Below, piece after piece: positions 15,159-25,433 of a stretch of 64,000 bases of DNA (within the stretch, counting starts at the first letter, position 1; each line of letters begins with the position of its first letter). The stretch spans positions 681,059 through 745,058 of the forward strand of contig NZ_CP045875.1 of assembly GCF_009649955.1 (NCBI RefSeq). Reading direction: 5' to 3'. A model generated the notes under the pieces. It saw only the letters and a list, made by a program, of their open reading frames with translations. It was not told where the DNA came from and ran no database searches. This stretch comes from Heliorestis convoluta. Its GTDB lineage: Bacteria; Bacillota; Desulfitobacteriia; Heliobacteriales; Heliobacteriaceae. The position numbers and the translations under genes were made by a program.

Positions 15159-15983
15159 TTACTCGGGGAAAAACTTATCTAACGCTTCTAGAACACCCCA
15201 GGATTGGTACTCTTTGGTTACGTAATTGGCTCGTTCATGAAGACCAGCAGGTGCATTTCCAACATATACACCTGTCCCAGCCCATTCAATCATGGATAGG
15301 TCATTTCGATTGTCTCCAATGGCCATCACAGCGCCTTGTGAAAGTCCCAACATAGAGGCAACTTGTGCAAGGGCTTGTCCTTTTGTGGCCATGGGATGTA
15401 GAACTTCTGTAAAATAATCATGGGAGTTTGTGACAAAGACTTGATCGCCAAACCTTTGAAAAATCTTATCCGTAATTCGGGCTGTTACGGAACTTTCTGT
15501 CATAAGAACAATCATTGTGGGGTGGTGATCTTGTAAAAAGCACTCTTCCATATGATCATGCAAGTTATTAACATAGGAAAAAGATAAACCCAATGCTTTT
15601 TCATACTTTTCCGTAAAAAGATGAGGCGTATCGGTGACCACTTGGTCACCGAAAAAAGAAAAACGTAAAATATCTTCCTTTTCTTTCTGCAACTCTTTGA
15701 GTATTTCCCGACCTTGACCTCGGTCCAACGTTAGATGGTGGAGCGTTCGATCATCTTTGGTATCACGAATCATAGCACCGTTACAAGCAATCAGAGGTCC
15801 TTTTAAAGCAAGTTGACGAGCGTAGGGCAGGGCAGCCGGATAAAGGCGACCCGTCGCTACAACAAAATGAATTCCTCTTGCTTGCAAATCCTCTATTCGT
15901 TCGACTAAAGAAAGAGGTATTTCCCTTTTTTCGTTCAACAAGGTTCCATCTAGATCGAGAGCTACTAGTTGGATTCTACGCAT
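15159..15983 (-). CDS. Cof-type HAD-IIB phosphatase
   Basis: 274 residues from the ATG at 15981-15983, which overlaps the stop of the preceding gene; an upstream in-frame start would add 23 unrelated residues. HAD motif I is LVALDLDGTLLN, motif II is FVVATGR, and motif III/IV is KGQALAQV ... AIGDNRNDLSMIEWAG. The large cap insert identifies the Cof (IIB) group, which dephosphorylates sugar phosphates, FMN, PLP or similar small molecules. The precise substrate cannot be read from sequence. Translation is probably coupled to the 119-residue gene. Confidence 0.9.
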   Translation of the reverse strand: MRRIQLVALDLDGTLLNEKREIPLSLVERIEDLQARGIHFVVATGRLYPAALPYARQLALKGPLIACNGAMIRDTKDDRTLHHLTLDRGQGREILKELQKEKEDILRFSFFGDQVVTDTPHLFTEKYEKALGLSFSYVNNLHDHMEECFLQDHHPTMIVLMTESSVTARITDKIFQRFGDQVFVTNSHDYFTEVLHPMATKGQALAQVASMLGLSQGAVMAIGDNRNDLSMIEWAGTGVYVGNAPAGLHERANYVTKEYQSWGVLEALDKFFPE

Positions 15984-16335
15984 TATGCCACATCCAACTA
16001 AACGTACTAAATCGAAAGATCTTATGTCTACCATATTCTTCATAGGAAACAAACTTTTCTATAGGAAAAAGAAGTTCCCAATGGAGGCAATCTGCCTCTA
16101 AAGGCAAGAGCTGAAAAGCCACTTGCTCAATGGTCAAGTGGCCTTCTTCAATTCGCTCTTCACGACGATGGATCTCTCCAACAACACAAGTGCCTTTCCA
16201 GATCGTCCTATGCTGATCAATTTTGAGTGAGAAAGTCCCTTTTTGTCCCTGTAGCGTAGTAAGCCGATCAACCAGAGTCTTTTCTCGTGGATCTGTACTA
16301 AAATACTCACTGCCAGCTAAGATGTAACTGCCCAT
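15976..16335 (-). CDS. Hypothetical protein, 119 aa
   Basis: I do not recognise this protein. It is 119 residues, without membrane segments, with an alternating beta-rich pattern (GTFSLKIDQHRTIWKGTCVVGEIH) and a C-terminus rich in Phe and Trp. Its stop overlaps the start of the HAD phosphatase by 8 nt, so the two are likely co-translated. It lies 40 nt after guaB with no terminator between, so it may also receive guaB readthrough. Confidence 0.65.
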   Translation of the reverse strand: MGSYILAGSEYFSTDPREKTLVDRLTTLQGQKGTFSLKIDQHRTIWKGTCVVGEIHRREERIEEGHLTIEQVAFQLLPLEADCLHWELLFPIEKFVSYEEYGRHKIFRFSTFSWMWHNA

Positions 16336-16379
16336 TCTGACTCACCTGCTATACCCTTATTCTGTCGTCGCCTTCCTTA

Positions 16380-17852
<1,473 letters not shown>

Positions 17853-17891
17853 TCATAGAATCACAAAGCTACGGCAAACATATTATCCCTG

Positions 17892-17921
17892 ATTGTAGCA
17901 CAATTTTGCTATAAGGAGCAA
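17892..17921 (-). promoter_or_regulatory. Sigma-A promoter of guaB
   Basis: On the minus strand TTGCTC is followed after 18 nt by TACAAT with a TG extension (TGC-TACAAT), about 50 nt before the guaB start. It directly adjoins the terminator of the upstream gene. Confidence 0.55.
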
Positions 17922-17957
17922 GAAAAACCGGAAGCACCCTGTAGAAAGGTACTTCCG
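17922..17957 (-). terminator. Terminator after the DUF1232 gene
   Basis: CGGAAGTACC and GGTGCTTCCG (minus strand) pair, followed by GTTTTTC, directly past the DUF1232 stop codon. It ends the second cobalamin block. Confidence 0.8.
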
Positions 17958-17958
17958 T

Positions 17959-18258
17959 CTACTCAGTCCGCTCCATATGCTCACGAACGACATAAGAAGG
18001 TGCAGAAGCAAGGAAGCGATCAATTAAAAATACAATCACCGTTAGATCATCGATATGTCCAAAAAAAGGCACTACATCAGGCACCACATCAAGAGGCCAC
18101 AGAAAATAGGCAGCTCCTAAGCCTAGTAACAGCACTTTATTAAGAACGGGTACTCTTCCATCTCGCAACAATGCCATAATGAGTCGGGAAGATCGGGGTA
18201 TGTTAACAAGAACACGTAAACGCTGCCACGTTGTAGCTTTGTTCATTTTTGCTTGCAT
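17959..18258 (-). CDS. DUF1232 (YkvA-like) small membrane protein
   Basis: 99 residues with the DUF1232 signature YFLWPLDVVPDVVPFFGHIDDLTVI (positions about 51-75), a hydrophobic hairpin with the conserved Pro-Asp and Asp-Asp pairs. The family function is unknown; members are small membrane-associated proteins. It follows cobC by 40 nt with no terminator between and is followed by a terminator, so it is probably the last gene of the second cobalamin block, perhaps only by position. The ATG follows GGGAGGGAG. Confidence 0.85.
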   Translation of the reverse strand: MQAKMNKATTWQRLRVLVNIPRSSRLIMALLRDGRVPVLNKVLLLGLGAAYFLWPLDVVPDVVPFFGHIDDLTVIVFLIDRFLASAPSYVVREHMERTE

Positions 18259-18297
18259 AGCTCTCCCTCCCTACTATTTTCATTTTGATGGTTACTA

Positions 18298-18939
18298 CTA
18301 TTCTACCTTGTTCTCACATTGTGGAAAAGCCCCTACAAGCAAGTGCGTCGTATCATTGATACATTCAATGACGGTCTGATCATCATAAAAGGAAATAATA
18401 TTAAGGGCTGTGTTGTCTTGCTTTAGTTGCCAGGCTCGATCGAGATCGAGATCGAGAATGGCGCACAGAAGGGTACGAATAGTACCTCCATGGGCTACAA
18501 TGGCAATGTTTTCCCCTTTATGTTTTGCGACGACATCAAGTAAAGCTTCGTAAGCTCGGACTTGTAATAAAGCAAAGCTTTCTCCACCAGGCACAAGCAA
18601 CTGTCCCGGTCGCTTTCTCCATGTTTCTATTTCCTGAGGATAGGCTTTTTCTATTTCAGGAAAAGTAAGTCCTTCCCATTGGCCAAAGTGGCATTCACGA
18701 AAGCGTTGATCGAGTTGCACTTCTTTTTGATGGGCAGAAGCTATAATCTGGGCTGTTTCTACGGCTCGACCTAGGTCGCTGGCATAGAGCACATCAATGT
18801 TCTCATGAGCCAAACGACGTAGCAATTGTTGTGCTTGATATCGTCCCTGTTCACTTAAAGCAATGTCGCTATGCCCTTGATAGCGACGATTCAAATTCCA
18901 TTCTGTCTCGCCATGGCGAATCAAGTAGACCTTTGTCAT
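18298..18939 (-). CDS. cobC: Alpha-ribazole-5'-phosphate phosphatase (histidine phosphatase family)
   Basis: 213 residues. It opens with the phosphohistidine motif LIRHGETEWN (His9) and ends with the second catalytic His in AIVAHGGTIR; FRECHFGQWEGL is typical of the CobC/phosphoglycerate mutase branch. In the cobalamin pathway CobC removes the 5' phosphate from alpha-ribazole phosphate or adenosylcobalamin phosphate. The assignment as CobC rather than a generic phosphatase rests on position: its start overlaps the cobD stop by 4 nt. Confidence 0.85.
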   Translation of the reverse strand: MTKVYLIRHGETEWNLNRRYQGHSDIALSEQGRYQAQQLLRRLAHENIDVLYASDLGRAVETAQIIASAHQKEVQLDQRFRECHFGQWEGLTFPEIEKAYPQEIETWRKRPGQLLVPGGESFALLQVRAYEALLDVVAKHKGENIAIVAHGGTIRTLLCAILDLDLDRAWQLKQDNTALNIISFYDDQTVIECINDTTHLLVGAFPQCENKVE

Positions 18940-20030
18940 AATACGCTCTCCTCCCCTTCAATCACTTGTAACGCTTCTAGAAGTTTTGCCGTTTCTTCTA
19001 TTGTGCGTACTGCAATGCGCAAGTATCTCTCTCCTAGTAAGGCAAAACTATTACAATTGCGAAGGATCATTTTTTTCTGGGCCAATTTATCGGTCCACCA
19101 AGAAGCGCTATAGCCACTCTTTTCTATATTTACAAGTAGAAAGTTGACCGTAGAAGGAAGAGGCTCAAAGCCTTTGATCTTTTGTAACCCTTCAAAAAGA
19201 TAGGCCCGTTCCTGGGGCAATCTTTCTTGCGTTCTTTTCTGATAGTCTCGGTCTTGCAAAGCAGCAACGGCAGCTATCTGGGCCAGATGATTGACTGACC
19301 AAGGATCACGCTTGCTTTGTAGTTCTTCAATAAAAGAGGGTTTCCCAATCAGAAGGCCTAAACGAAGACCAGGAATGGCAAAAAATTTGGTTAAAGAATA
19401 GAGCACTCTCACATAGTTGCTCGCTACGGTCTGTTCAATGGCGCGAATTTCTTGCTCTGGTGGTAAAAAATCAACAAAAGATTCATCAATGAGCAGATGA
19501 ATTCGCCTTTCTTCACAAACTTTGATGATTTCATCACGAACTCCCCGTTCCCAGGTCCATCCGACAGGGTTATGGGGTGAGCATACTATGGCTCCATCGC
19601 AGCCTGATTCTATCAGTTGAGCAATCCACTTCTTGTGGTCAAGTTGAAAGTGATCCTTTTCATTGAGATAAAAAGGATGAATCTGGGTACCCTGGGCTTT
19701 TAAAGCTCGATGGTACTGCCCAAAGGAAGGTTCACAAAGCATAACCTTTCGAAGTTGGCATTGAGCAATCCAATGATCGAGCAAGTCAACAGCGCCATTT
19801 CCTGGCAAGAGAGCAGAAGGCGTTAAGCCCAGATAGGTGCTGAGGTGTTGAAGAAGATGGCGGCAATGGGGATCGGGATAGTGAATCACTTCATCAATTC
19901 TCTCTACCATTGCTTTACGGGCTTTTAACGACAAGCCTTGCGCATTGATGTTGGCACTAAAATCTATCACTTTTTCTCCATAAGACCAGATATCGCCACC
20001 ATGTTCATAAGGCCTCTTTTTAGTGTCCAT
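18936..20030 (-). CDS. cobD: L-threonine-O-3-phosphate decarboxylase
   Basis: 364 residues, PLP fold type I related to histidinol-phosphate aminotransferase. HGGDIW, DFSANINAQGLS, YPDPHCRHL, PGNGAVDLLDHW, CSPHNPVG and SLTKFFAIPGLRLG (Schiff-base Lys) are all present. It makes (R)-1-amino-2-propanol O-phosphate for the nucleotide-loop linker, using the product of the PduX-like kinase just upstream. The ribosome site for the ATG is weakly spaced. 140 nt without an evident promoter separate it from pduX. Confidence 0.92.
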   Translation of the reverse strand: MDTKKRPYEHGGDIWSYGEKVIDFSANINAQGLSLKARKAMVERIDEVIHYPDPHCRHLLQHLSTYLGLTPSALLPGNGAVDLLDHWIAQCQLRKVMLCEPSFGQYHRALKAQGTQIHPFYLNEKDHFQLDHKKWIAQLIESGCDGAIVCSPHNPVGWTWERGVRDEIIKVCEERRIHLLIDESFVDFLPPEQEIRAIEQTVASNYVRVLYSLTKFFAIPGLRLGLLIGKPSFIEELQSKRDPWSVNHLAQIAAVAALQDRDYQKRTQERLPQERAYLFEGLQKIKGFEPLPSTVNFLLVNIEKSGYSASWWTDKLAQKKMILRNCNSFALLGERYLRIAVRTIEETAKLLEALQVIEGEESVL

Positions 20031-20170
20031 AGAATAAAATATGGCTTTCTCTCCTTACGTACGAAAGTAAAAAGATTTGGACTTCTTAGTACTAGTAAAA
20101 GTCCCAACTAGTGCAGACGCCCTGCCTTCATTTCATAAAAGCAGTGACAAATGATTGGTCCATAGTACTG

Positions 20171-21055
20171 TTATGGAAGGTTGTAGCGGGCGCCTCCTCC
20201 AACGAGTGTGTATTCTCCAAGGTAGTTGTAGGCTGATTGTTCTGTCATGAAAGCTCGCACATTTTCTTTGATAGCTTTTTCTTCTTTTTCAATCAGTAGA
20301 CCTACAATGGTTCCGCTGTGGGCAATGGATAGGCCTAGAGCACCTTGTGCTTGCGCTTTTTCGACGATAACTTCTAAGTTGGTTTTTGGTAATAAGGTCT
20401 GATTGGCTAGGGCGCTGATTGTGGCGCCCTGGCCAATTTTTTTTCTGTCGCCTTGTTCTAGTCCTTCTATGATTAAAGCAAAAGCTTGTTGAACTTTTGC
20501 TTCTTTCATCTGATTTCGTTCGAACAGTTGGGGATGGTTGTTAAAAGCAATCGTGTCAACATCGCCACCATTGTCATAAAGAAGTATGTCTATGGCTGGA
20601 ATATTTTCTGTAATTGTCAGAGCTTGCGAGCCTTGACGGTGATCAAAAATGGCTATGCCTGGTAAAAACAAGCCATCAGAAGGTTCCACTGTTAAAATAA
20701 CCTCGATCATTTCTTGTTGCGATATCTTTCGCTTACAAGCTCTTGCTAAAGCATATAAAAGTGCACAGAGATCGGCAGTGCTAGAAGCCAACCCTTTGCC
20801 ACTTGGTAAAGGGTTTTCGAATCGAATGGCTAGATCGTACTTTCCTTCTAGATCCCAGCGAGAGAGTATTTCATAGAGGGCTTTTTCAGCTTTCCAGCGC
20901 CCTTTGAGTCCATCGATGTGGCCTCTTCCTGGTTCCATCGATATTTCTGCCGTAACCCAGCAATCAATGGGACAAGTGATATGTAGATAGCGCTTGTCAA
21001 TCCACCCCTGGGCCAGCTCTCCGCAAGTCCCTGGTAGATAAGCCCGCCCTTTCAA
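20171..21055 (-). CDS. pduX: L-threonine kinase, GHMP family
   Basis: 294 residues. GHMP kinase with PGTCGELAQGW at the N-terminus and the phosphate loop PLPSGKGLASSTADL (about 84-98). PduX phosphorylates threonine to give L-threonine-O-3-phosphate, the CobD substrate, and the two genes are neighbours here. The TTG start overlaps the cobS stop (TTTTGA) and is served by GGGGAGGTG. Family and context agree. Confidence 0.88.
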   Translation of the reverse strand: MKGRAYLPGTCGELAQGWIDKRYLHITCPIDCWVTAEISMEPGRGHIDGLKGRWKAEKALYEILSRWDLEGKYDLAIRFENPLPSGKGLASSTADLCALLYALARACKRKISQQEMIEVILTVEPSDGLFLPGIAIFDHRQGSQALTITENIPAIDILLYDNGGDVDTIAFNNHPQLFERNQMKEAKVQQAFALIIEGLEQGDRKKIGQGATISALANQTLLPKTNLEVIVEKAQAQGALGLSIAHSGTIVGLLIEKEEKAIKENVRAFMTEQSAYNYLGEYTLVGGGARYNLP

Positions 21056-21906
21056 AAGAGCACCTCCCCAAAAGGTGAATATAGAAGAGCCACGAGTAGA
21101 ACAAGCCCATAGACTTCTACAGTTTCACAGATAGCGCCGTATATATCACCGGTGAGCCCGCCCAGCTTCTTCGATAGATGAGTCGCCCAGACTTGCACGA
21201 ATAGAGCTGTCATGGCTAAGATAAAAATCCCTACTAAACCAGCCAGGGCCGTAAGCACAAAGGCTGTAAAGAGCGTTGTAATAAAAACAGGTGCAACAGG
21301 GCGATGGCGATGAAAAAGAGCGGCCATTCCTTCTGAGCGGGCATAGGGAAAGCGGTAGAGCGCAAAAGCAATGGACCATCGCCCTACCATGGGCAGCCAC
21401 AAGAGGGTAAGCAAAAGGGGATCGAAGGTAGATCCATAAAATCCTGTCTGAAAATTCCAATTCCACAGGTCAAGAGGTAATGCGAAAGCGATCGAACCAG
21501 GCTGTACGGGTAATGATGCGAGAGCACCTAGTTTTAGGAGAAGGAGCATCATCACAGAGACAACAGCATGGGCACCCACTCTTGAGTCACGCATAATCTC
21601 TAAGATCCGTTCTGGCTTTCTCCCTGAAAAAATGCCATCAAAAGTATCCATAAATCCATCAACGGTAATAGCACCGGTGAGATAGATTTGTAAACTGAGT
21701 AAAAGAGGTATAAGAAGTGTAAGAGGTAGCAACCAAGAGAAGAAAGAAGCAGCCAGAACTAACAAAAAACCAATAATCAAGCCTACAAGAGGCAAAAAAA
21801 GCAACGACTTTCCAAAGTCTTCTTCTCTAAATTCTTTTAGATTCGGTACAGGCAAGCGAGTGAAAAAAGAAAGAGCTAGAAAAAAGCGAGTTAATAAAAG
21901 ATTCAC
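21052..21906 (-). CDS. cobS: Adenosylcobinamide-GDP ribazoletransferase
   Basis: 284 residues, integral membrane with about six to seven helices. FFTRLPVP near the N-terminus and the conserved VDGFMDTFDGIFSGR ... ILEIMRDSRVGAHAV segment with metal-binding acids are diagnostic. It joins adenosylcobinamide-GDP to alpha-ribazole (phosphate) to form the final corrinoid. The GTG start has only a weak ribosome site 4 nt after the cobT stop, so coupled translation is likely. Confidence 0.93.
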   Translation of the reverse strand: MNLLLTRFFLALSFFTRLPVPNLKEFREEDFGKSLLFLPLVGLIIGFLLVLAASFFSWLLPLTLLIPLLLSLQIYLTGAITVDGFMDTFDGIFSGRKPERILEIMRDSRVGAHAVVSVMMLLLLKLGALASLPVQPGSIAFALPLDLWNWNFQTGFYGSTFDPLLLTLLWLPMVGRWSIAFALYRFPYARSEGMAALFHRHRPVAPVFITTLFTAFVLTALAGLVGIFILAMTALFVQVWATHLSKKLGGLTGDIYGAICETVEVYGLVLLVALLYSPFGEVLF

Positions 21907-21910
21907 TTGA

Positions 21911-22966
21911 TTATGTCAACGCCACAGAGACGCCTGCATCTTCAAAAGTCGCCATCTCTCGCAAGATTTTGATCGCACAGTCGACCATGGACATAACCAG
22001 GACAGCGCCGGTGGCTTCGCCAAGACGAAGGTTCATGGTAAGCATGGGTTTGATTCCTAGGTATTCGAGCATAAATTTATGACCCGGCTCTGCAGAAAGG
22101 TGGGAGCCAATCATATAAGCCCTTGATAGCGGTGCCAGTGTTCCAGCGATTAGGGCTGCTGCCGTAGCGTTAAAGCCATCAATCACAACAGGCATGCCGT
22201 ATACGGCTGCGCCAATCATCAACCCGGCCATGCCCGCAATTTCTAGACCACCGACTTTTGCCAATACATCAAGACTATCGTTGCTATCTGGTTTATTGAC
22301 TGCGAGCGCTTTGCGGACCGCTTCTATTTTGCGCTTGTATCTTTCATCGTTAATGCCTGTACCACGGCCGACGACTTGCTCCACCGGTACATTACCAAGA
22401 GCAGCTATGATGGCAGCAGAAGAAGTGGTATTGGCAATGCCCATATCACCGGGGGCGAGCAAGGTTATACCTTCTTTGGATAGTTGCTCTACCGTTTCTA
22501 CACCGATTAGAAGCGCTTTTTCTGCTTCTTCTCTAGTCATAGCAGGACCTTGAGTCATATTTTTTGTACCATAGGCAATTTTTTTTCGTATTAAATTAGG
22601 CAGATCAGGCAAGTCCACGGCCACGCCAACGTCGACACAAATTAAAGAAGCACCTGCATGGTTGGCCATGACATTAATTCCCGCACCACCGTTCATGTAA
22701 TTGAGCACCATTTGCGGTGTTACTTCCGGCGGATAAGCACTAACACCTTCAGCAGCTACACCGTGATCGCCCGCCATGATGACAACTTTTTTCTTCGTTA
22801 GCGGTGGTTTTACAGAACCGTAGATGGCGGCGACTTGCTTGCCTATATCTTCAAGCATTCCTAAGCTGCCTTGTGGTTTTGTTAAGGAGTCTAGATGAGC
22901 TTGTGTTGCTTCTATTATTTTTTGATCCAACGGTTTGATTTGTTTGATTACTTGCTCCAGTGACAA
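21911..22966 (-). CDS. cobT: Nicotinate-nucleotide-dimethylbenzimidazole phosphoribosyltransferase
   Basis: 351 residues, usual length. It activates the lower-ligand base with ribose phosphate from nicotinate mononucleotide. LTKPQGSLGMLE, MAGDHGVAAEGVSAYP, MNGGAGINV, APGDMGIANTTSSAA and VIDGFNATAAAL are family motifs; Glu in LGEATGA near the C-terminus is the catalytic base region. TTG start, 11 nt from AAGGAGG. Confidence 0.95.
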   Translation of the reverse strand: MSLEQVIKQIKPLDQKIIEATQAHLDSLTKPQGSLGMLEDIGKQVAAIYGSVKPPLTKKKVVIMAGDHGVAAEGVSAYPPEVTPQMVLNYMNGGAGINVMANHAGASLICVDVGVAVDLPDLPNLIRKKIAYGTKNMTQGPAMTREEAEKALLIGVETVEQLSKEGITLLAPGDMGIANTTSSAAIIAALGNVPVEQVVGRGTGINDERYKRKIEAVRKALAVNKPDSNDSLDVLAKVGGLEIAGMAGLMIGAAVYGMPVVIDGFNATAAALIAGTLAPLSRAYMIGSHLSAEPGHKFMLEYLGIKPMLTMNLRLGEATGAVLVMSMVDCAIKILREMATFEDAGVSVALT

Positions 22967-22989
22967 GAAAGGTGGCCTCCTTTGTTTGG

Positions 22990-24423
22990 TTATGAAGAAA
23001 AATAAGAGACAAACCTGTCCATAGCTGCAGGATAGGCTGAAAGATGAAAATGAACGTAAGAAGCGGTTAATCTTTTTTCTACATAGCCTACAGACCGAGA
23101 GATTGCTTTTTCTCCAGCTAGGGTCGTCTTCGCGATGGCAAAAACTGGATTTTGCAATTCTGCCTTTTGATAGGTCAAGCTAGAATAATGGAATTCATGG
23201 CCTCGCAAATTCTCTCCAGGACTTGTAAGTACATTCTCTGTAAGCGCTGTTGCTGTAACATAGCCTAGGGCTTGTCGTCTTTTTTGCATGACCGAATTCG
23301 CTGGTATAAGACCGGCAAGCTTATACCGTCTTTGACTAAGATCTTCTATCGACTGACTTAAAAACATATAACCGCCACATTCGCCATAGATGGGCAATCC
23401 TTCTTGAAAAGCCTGGCGTAAATCTTGGATAAATCTTTCATTGCTTTGTAGGGCTTCTAGATAAAGTTCCGGATAACCGCCGCCAAGATAGATTCCTTTG
23501 ACATGGGCCGGGAAAGTTTCTCCGGCCACCGGTTGAAAGGGAACCCATTCTATGCCCCGGTCACTGAGATCGCGTAAGCTATCTTCATAGTAGAAGTGAA
23601 AAGCTTCATCTCTGGCAATGGCTATGGGAATTCTTTTCTGACTCCTTATCTGATTCGATGTGGTTGTAACAATCCTAGTAATGGGATTGTTTTTTTGATC
23701 CCATCTCTTTTCTTCCAACAAAAAGAAGTGGGAGCGAATCTGGTTATAGAGTCGATCTAAGTCGATTTGCTGCTCTATCACTTCAGCCAATCTATTACAA
23801 TAGTCTCGCAATGCCGGTTGATCGGTGACGGCAGAGACCAAACCCAGGTGACGCTCTGGCATTGGTTCAATGCTTTTTTTCAGTAACCAGCCGTAGACAG
23901 GTATTTGACAAGTCTCTTCAATGGCTTTTTGAATCATCTGACCATGTCGCTCTGAGCCAACACGGTTGATGATTACAGCGGCAACATTCAAATCTTGTCG
24001 CAACGTAGCAAAGCCGTGGACTGTTGCAGCTACGCTTTGTGCTGCCGATGTACCATCGACTACTAAAATAATTGGAATGTTGAGGATTCGAGCAATGGAA
24101 GCAGAGCTTCCAGCTTCCCCCGGCTTTTCTCCTACGGCGCCATCATAAAGTCCCATAACGCCTTCAACGAAAGCCAGATCAGCCCCTGCAATGGCTCGAT
24201 GGTAAAGCCTTTGAATGGTACTTGGATCCATAAGCCAACTGTCGAGGTTCGAACAAGGTCGACCTGTGATCCAGCGGTAAAAGGTTGGATCAATGTAGTC
24301 AGGACCGCACTTGAAACTTTGCACTTTTTTTCCACGGTTGCGAAAGGCTGTTAAAAGACCCATGGTGAGAGTCGTTTTTCCTACCCCACTATGAGTTCCA
24401 GCAATAAGGGCTGTTGCTATCAT
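22990..24423 (-). CDS. cbiA: Cobyrinate a,c-diamide synthase
   Basis: 477 residues from the ATG that overlaps the cbiB stop (CTATGA); a GTG 9 nt upstream is also possible. The N-terminal ATPase domain has the P-loop-like AGTHSGVGKTTLT and KCGPDYIDP; the C-terminal class I glutamine amidotransferase domain has YGECGGYMFLS with the nucleophile Cys and ends with VHFHLSAYP. It amidates the a and c side chains using glutamine and ATP. Confidence 0.95.
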   Translation of the reverse strand: MIATALIAGTHSGVGKTTLTMGLLTAFRNRGKKVQSFKCGPDYIDPTFYRWITGRPCSNLDSWLMDPSTIQRLYHRAIAGADLAFVEGVMGLYDGAVGEKPGEAGSSASIARILNIPIILVVDGTSAAQSVAATVHGFATLRQDLNVAAVIINRVGSERHGQMIQKAIEETCQIPVYGWLLKKSIEPMPERHLGLVSAVTDQPALRDYCNRLAEVIEQQIDLDRLYNQIRSHFFLLEEKRWDQKNNPITRIVTTTSNQIRSQKRIPIAIARDEAFHFYYEDSLRDLSDRGIEWVPFQPVAGETFPAHVKGIYLGGGYPELYLEALQSNERFIQDLRQAFQEGLPIYGECGGYMFLSQSIEDLSQRRYKLAGLIPANSVMQKRRQALGYVTATALTENVLTSPGENLRGHEFHYSSLTYQKAELQNPVFAIAKTTLAGEKAISRSVGYVEKRLTASYVHFHLSAYPAAMDRFVSYFSS

Positions 24424-25409
24424 AGTAACCACTTTCCTATCCAGTATAAGCCAACAAGGGCTGGCAAGGCAAAAATAACTGTTGTCACAGCCATGATGGT
24501 AACAGCCTGGCCAATGTGACGAGCTTGTAGTGGAACGAGCGGATCGCCCATTGTTGCTCGCTGAGAAGGTACTTGCTTATAGTAGTTTAAGCCTCCGAGT
24601 TGAACGCCTAAGGCCCCAGCCACCACAGACTCAGGAATGCCACTGTTTGGACTGGGATGGGAAGCCGCGTCACGTTGCCAGGTTCGAATCATTGCTTTGA
24701 TTGGGTAGCCTAGTAGGGCCGCTCCTACAATCATAGATAGCCCTGTTAGACGGGCTGGTAGATAATTGGCAATGTCATCAAGCTTTGCGGCAAAGCGACC
24801 AAACCAGAGGTAGCGTTCGCTGCGATAGCCGATCATAGAGTCTAAGGTATTGATGGCTTTGTAAGCGTAAGCGCCTGGTACACCGAGTATAAAAGCATAA
24901 AAAAGAGGGCTTGTAATGCCATCAACAGTATTTTCTGCCACTGTCTCTATGGTAGCTCGTACGATTTCACTTTCGTCAAGCTGTTCTGTATCGCGGCCTA
25001 CGATATAAGAAAGCTTACGCCGTGCTTCTGCAAGATTGCCTTGTTCCAGCAAATCTTTGATCTCTAAGGCCGCTCCTGCAAGGGAACGAGCTGCCAGTGC
25101 AATGCCTAATAGTAAGGCTGCTATGAAAGTGGCCAGTAAAGTACCTAAGGCCTGGGCAATGGTGACAACAAGCGTGGTGATAAGAAAAGTCGTTATCACC
25201 ACGATCAGGGAAAGCAAAGCGCCTCGCCAATAGAGGGCTTGTGGCTTTTCTTGCTTTGACTTTTGAAGATAAAGCTTTTTCTCTAGCGAAGAGATTAGTT
25301 TTCCCATGGCGACTACGGGATGGGGCAGCCATCGTGGATCTCCCAAAAAGAGATCAATCAGAAGAGCCAAGATCAAGATAAGCGGTGTTATTAAAAAAAT
25401 CTTTTCCAT
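24420..25409 (-). CDS. cbiB: Adenosylcobinamide-phosphate synthase
   Basis: 329 residues, integral membrane. LLIDLFLGDPRWLPHPVVAMG at the N-terminus, the ETVAENTVDGITSPLFY stretch, YKAINTLDSMIGY and the DAASHPSPNSGIPESVVAGAL segment are conserved in CbiB/CobD. It attaches aminopropanol (phosphate) to cobyric acid. It ends by overlapping cbiA and starts 24 nt after cbiP, with a GGGAG site 14 nt before the ATG. Confidence 0.95.
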   Translation of the reverse strand: MEKIFLITPLILILALLIDLFLGDPRWLPHPVVAMGKLISSLEKKLYLQKSKQEKPQALYWRGALLSLIVVITTFLITTLVVTIAQALGTLLATFIAALLLGIALAARSLAGAALEIKDLLEQGNLAEARRKLSYIVGRDTEQLDESEIVRATIETVAENTVDGITSPLFYAFILGVPGAYAYKAINTLDSMIGYRSERYLWFGRFAAKLDDIANYLPARLTGLSMIVGAALLGYPIKAMIRTWQRDAASHPSPNSGIPESVVAGALGVQLGGLNYYKQVPSQRATMGDPLVPLQARHIGQAVTIMAVTTVIFALPALVGLYWIGKWLL

Positions 25410-25433
25410 GGGCTTTACTTGGAACTCCCTTTG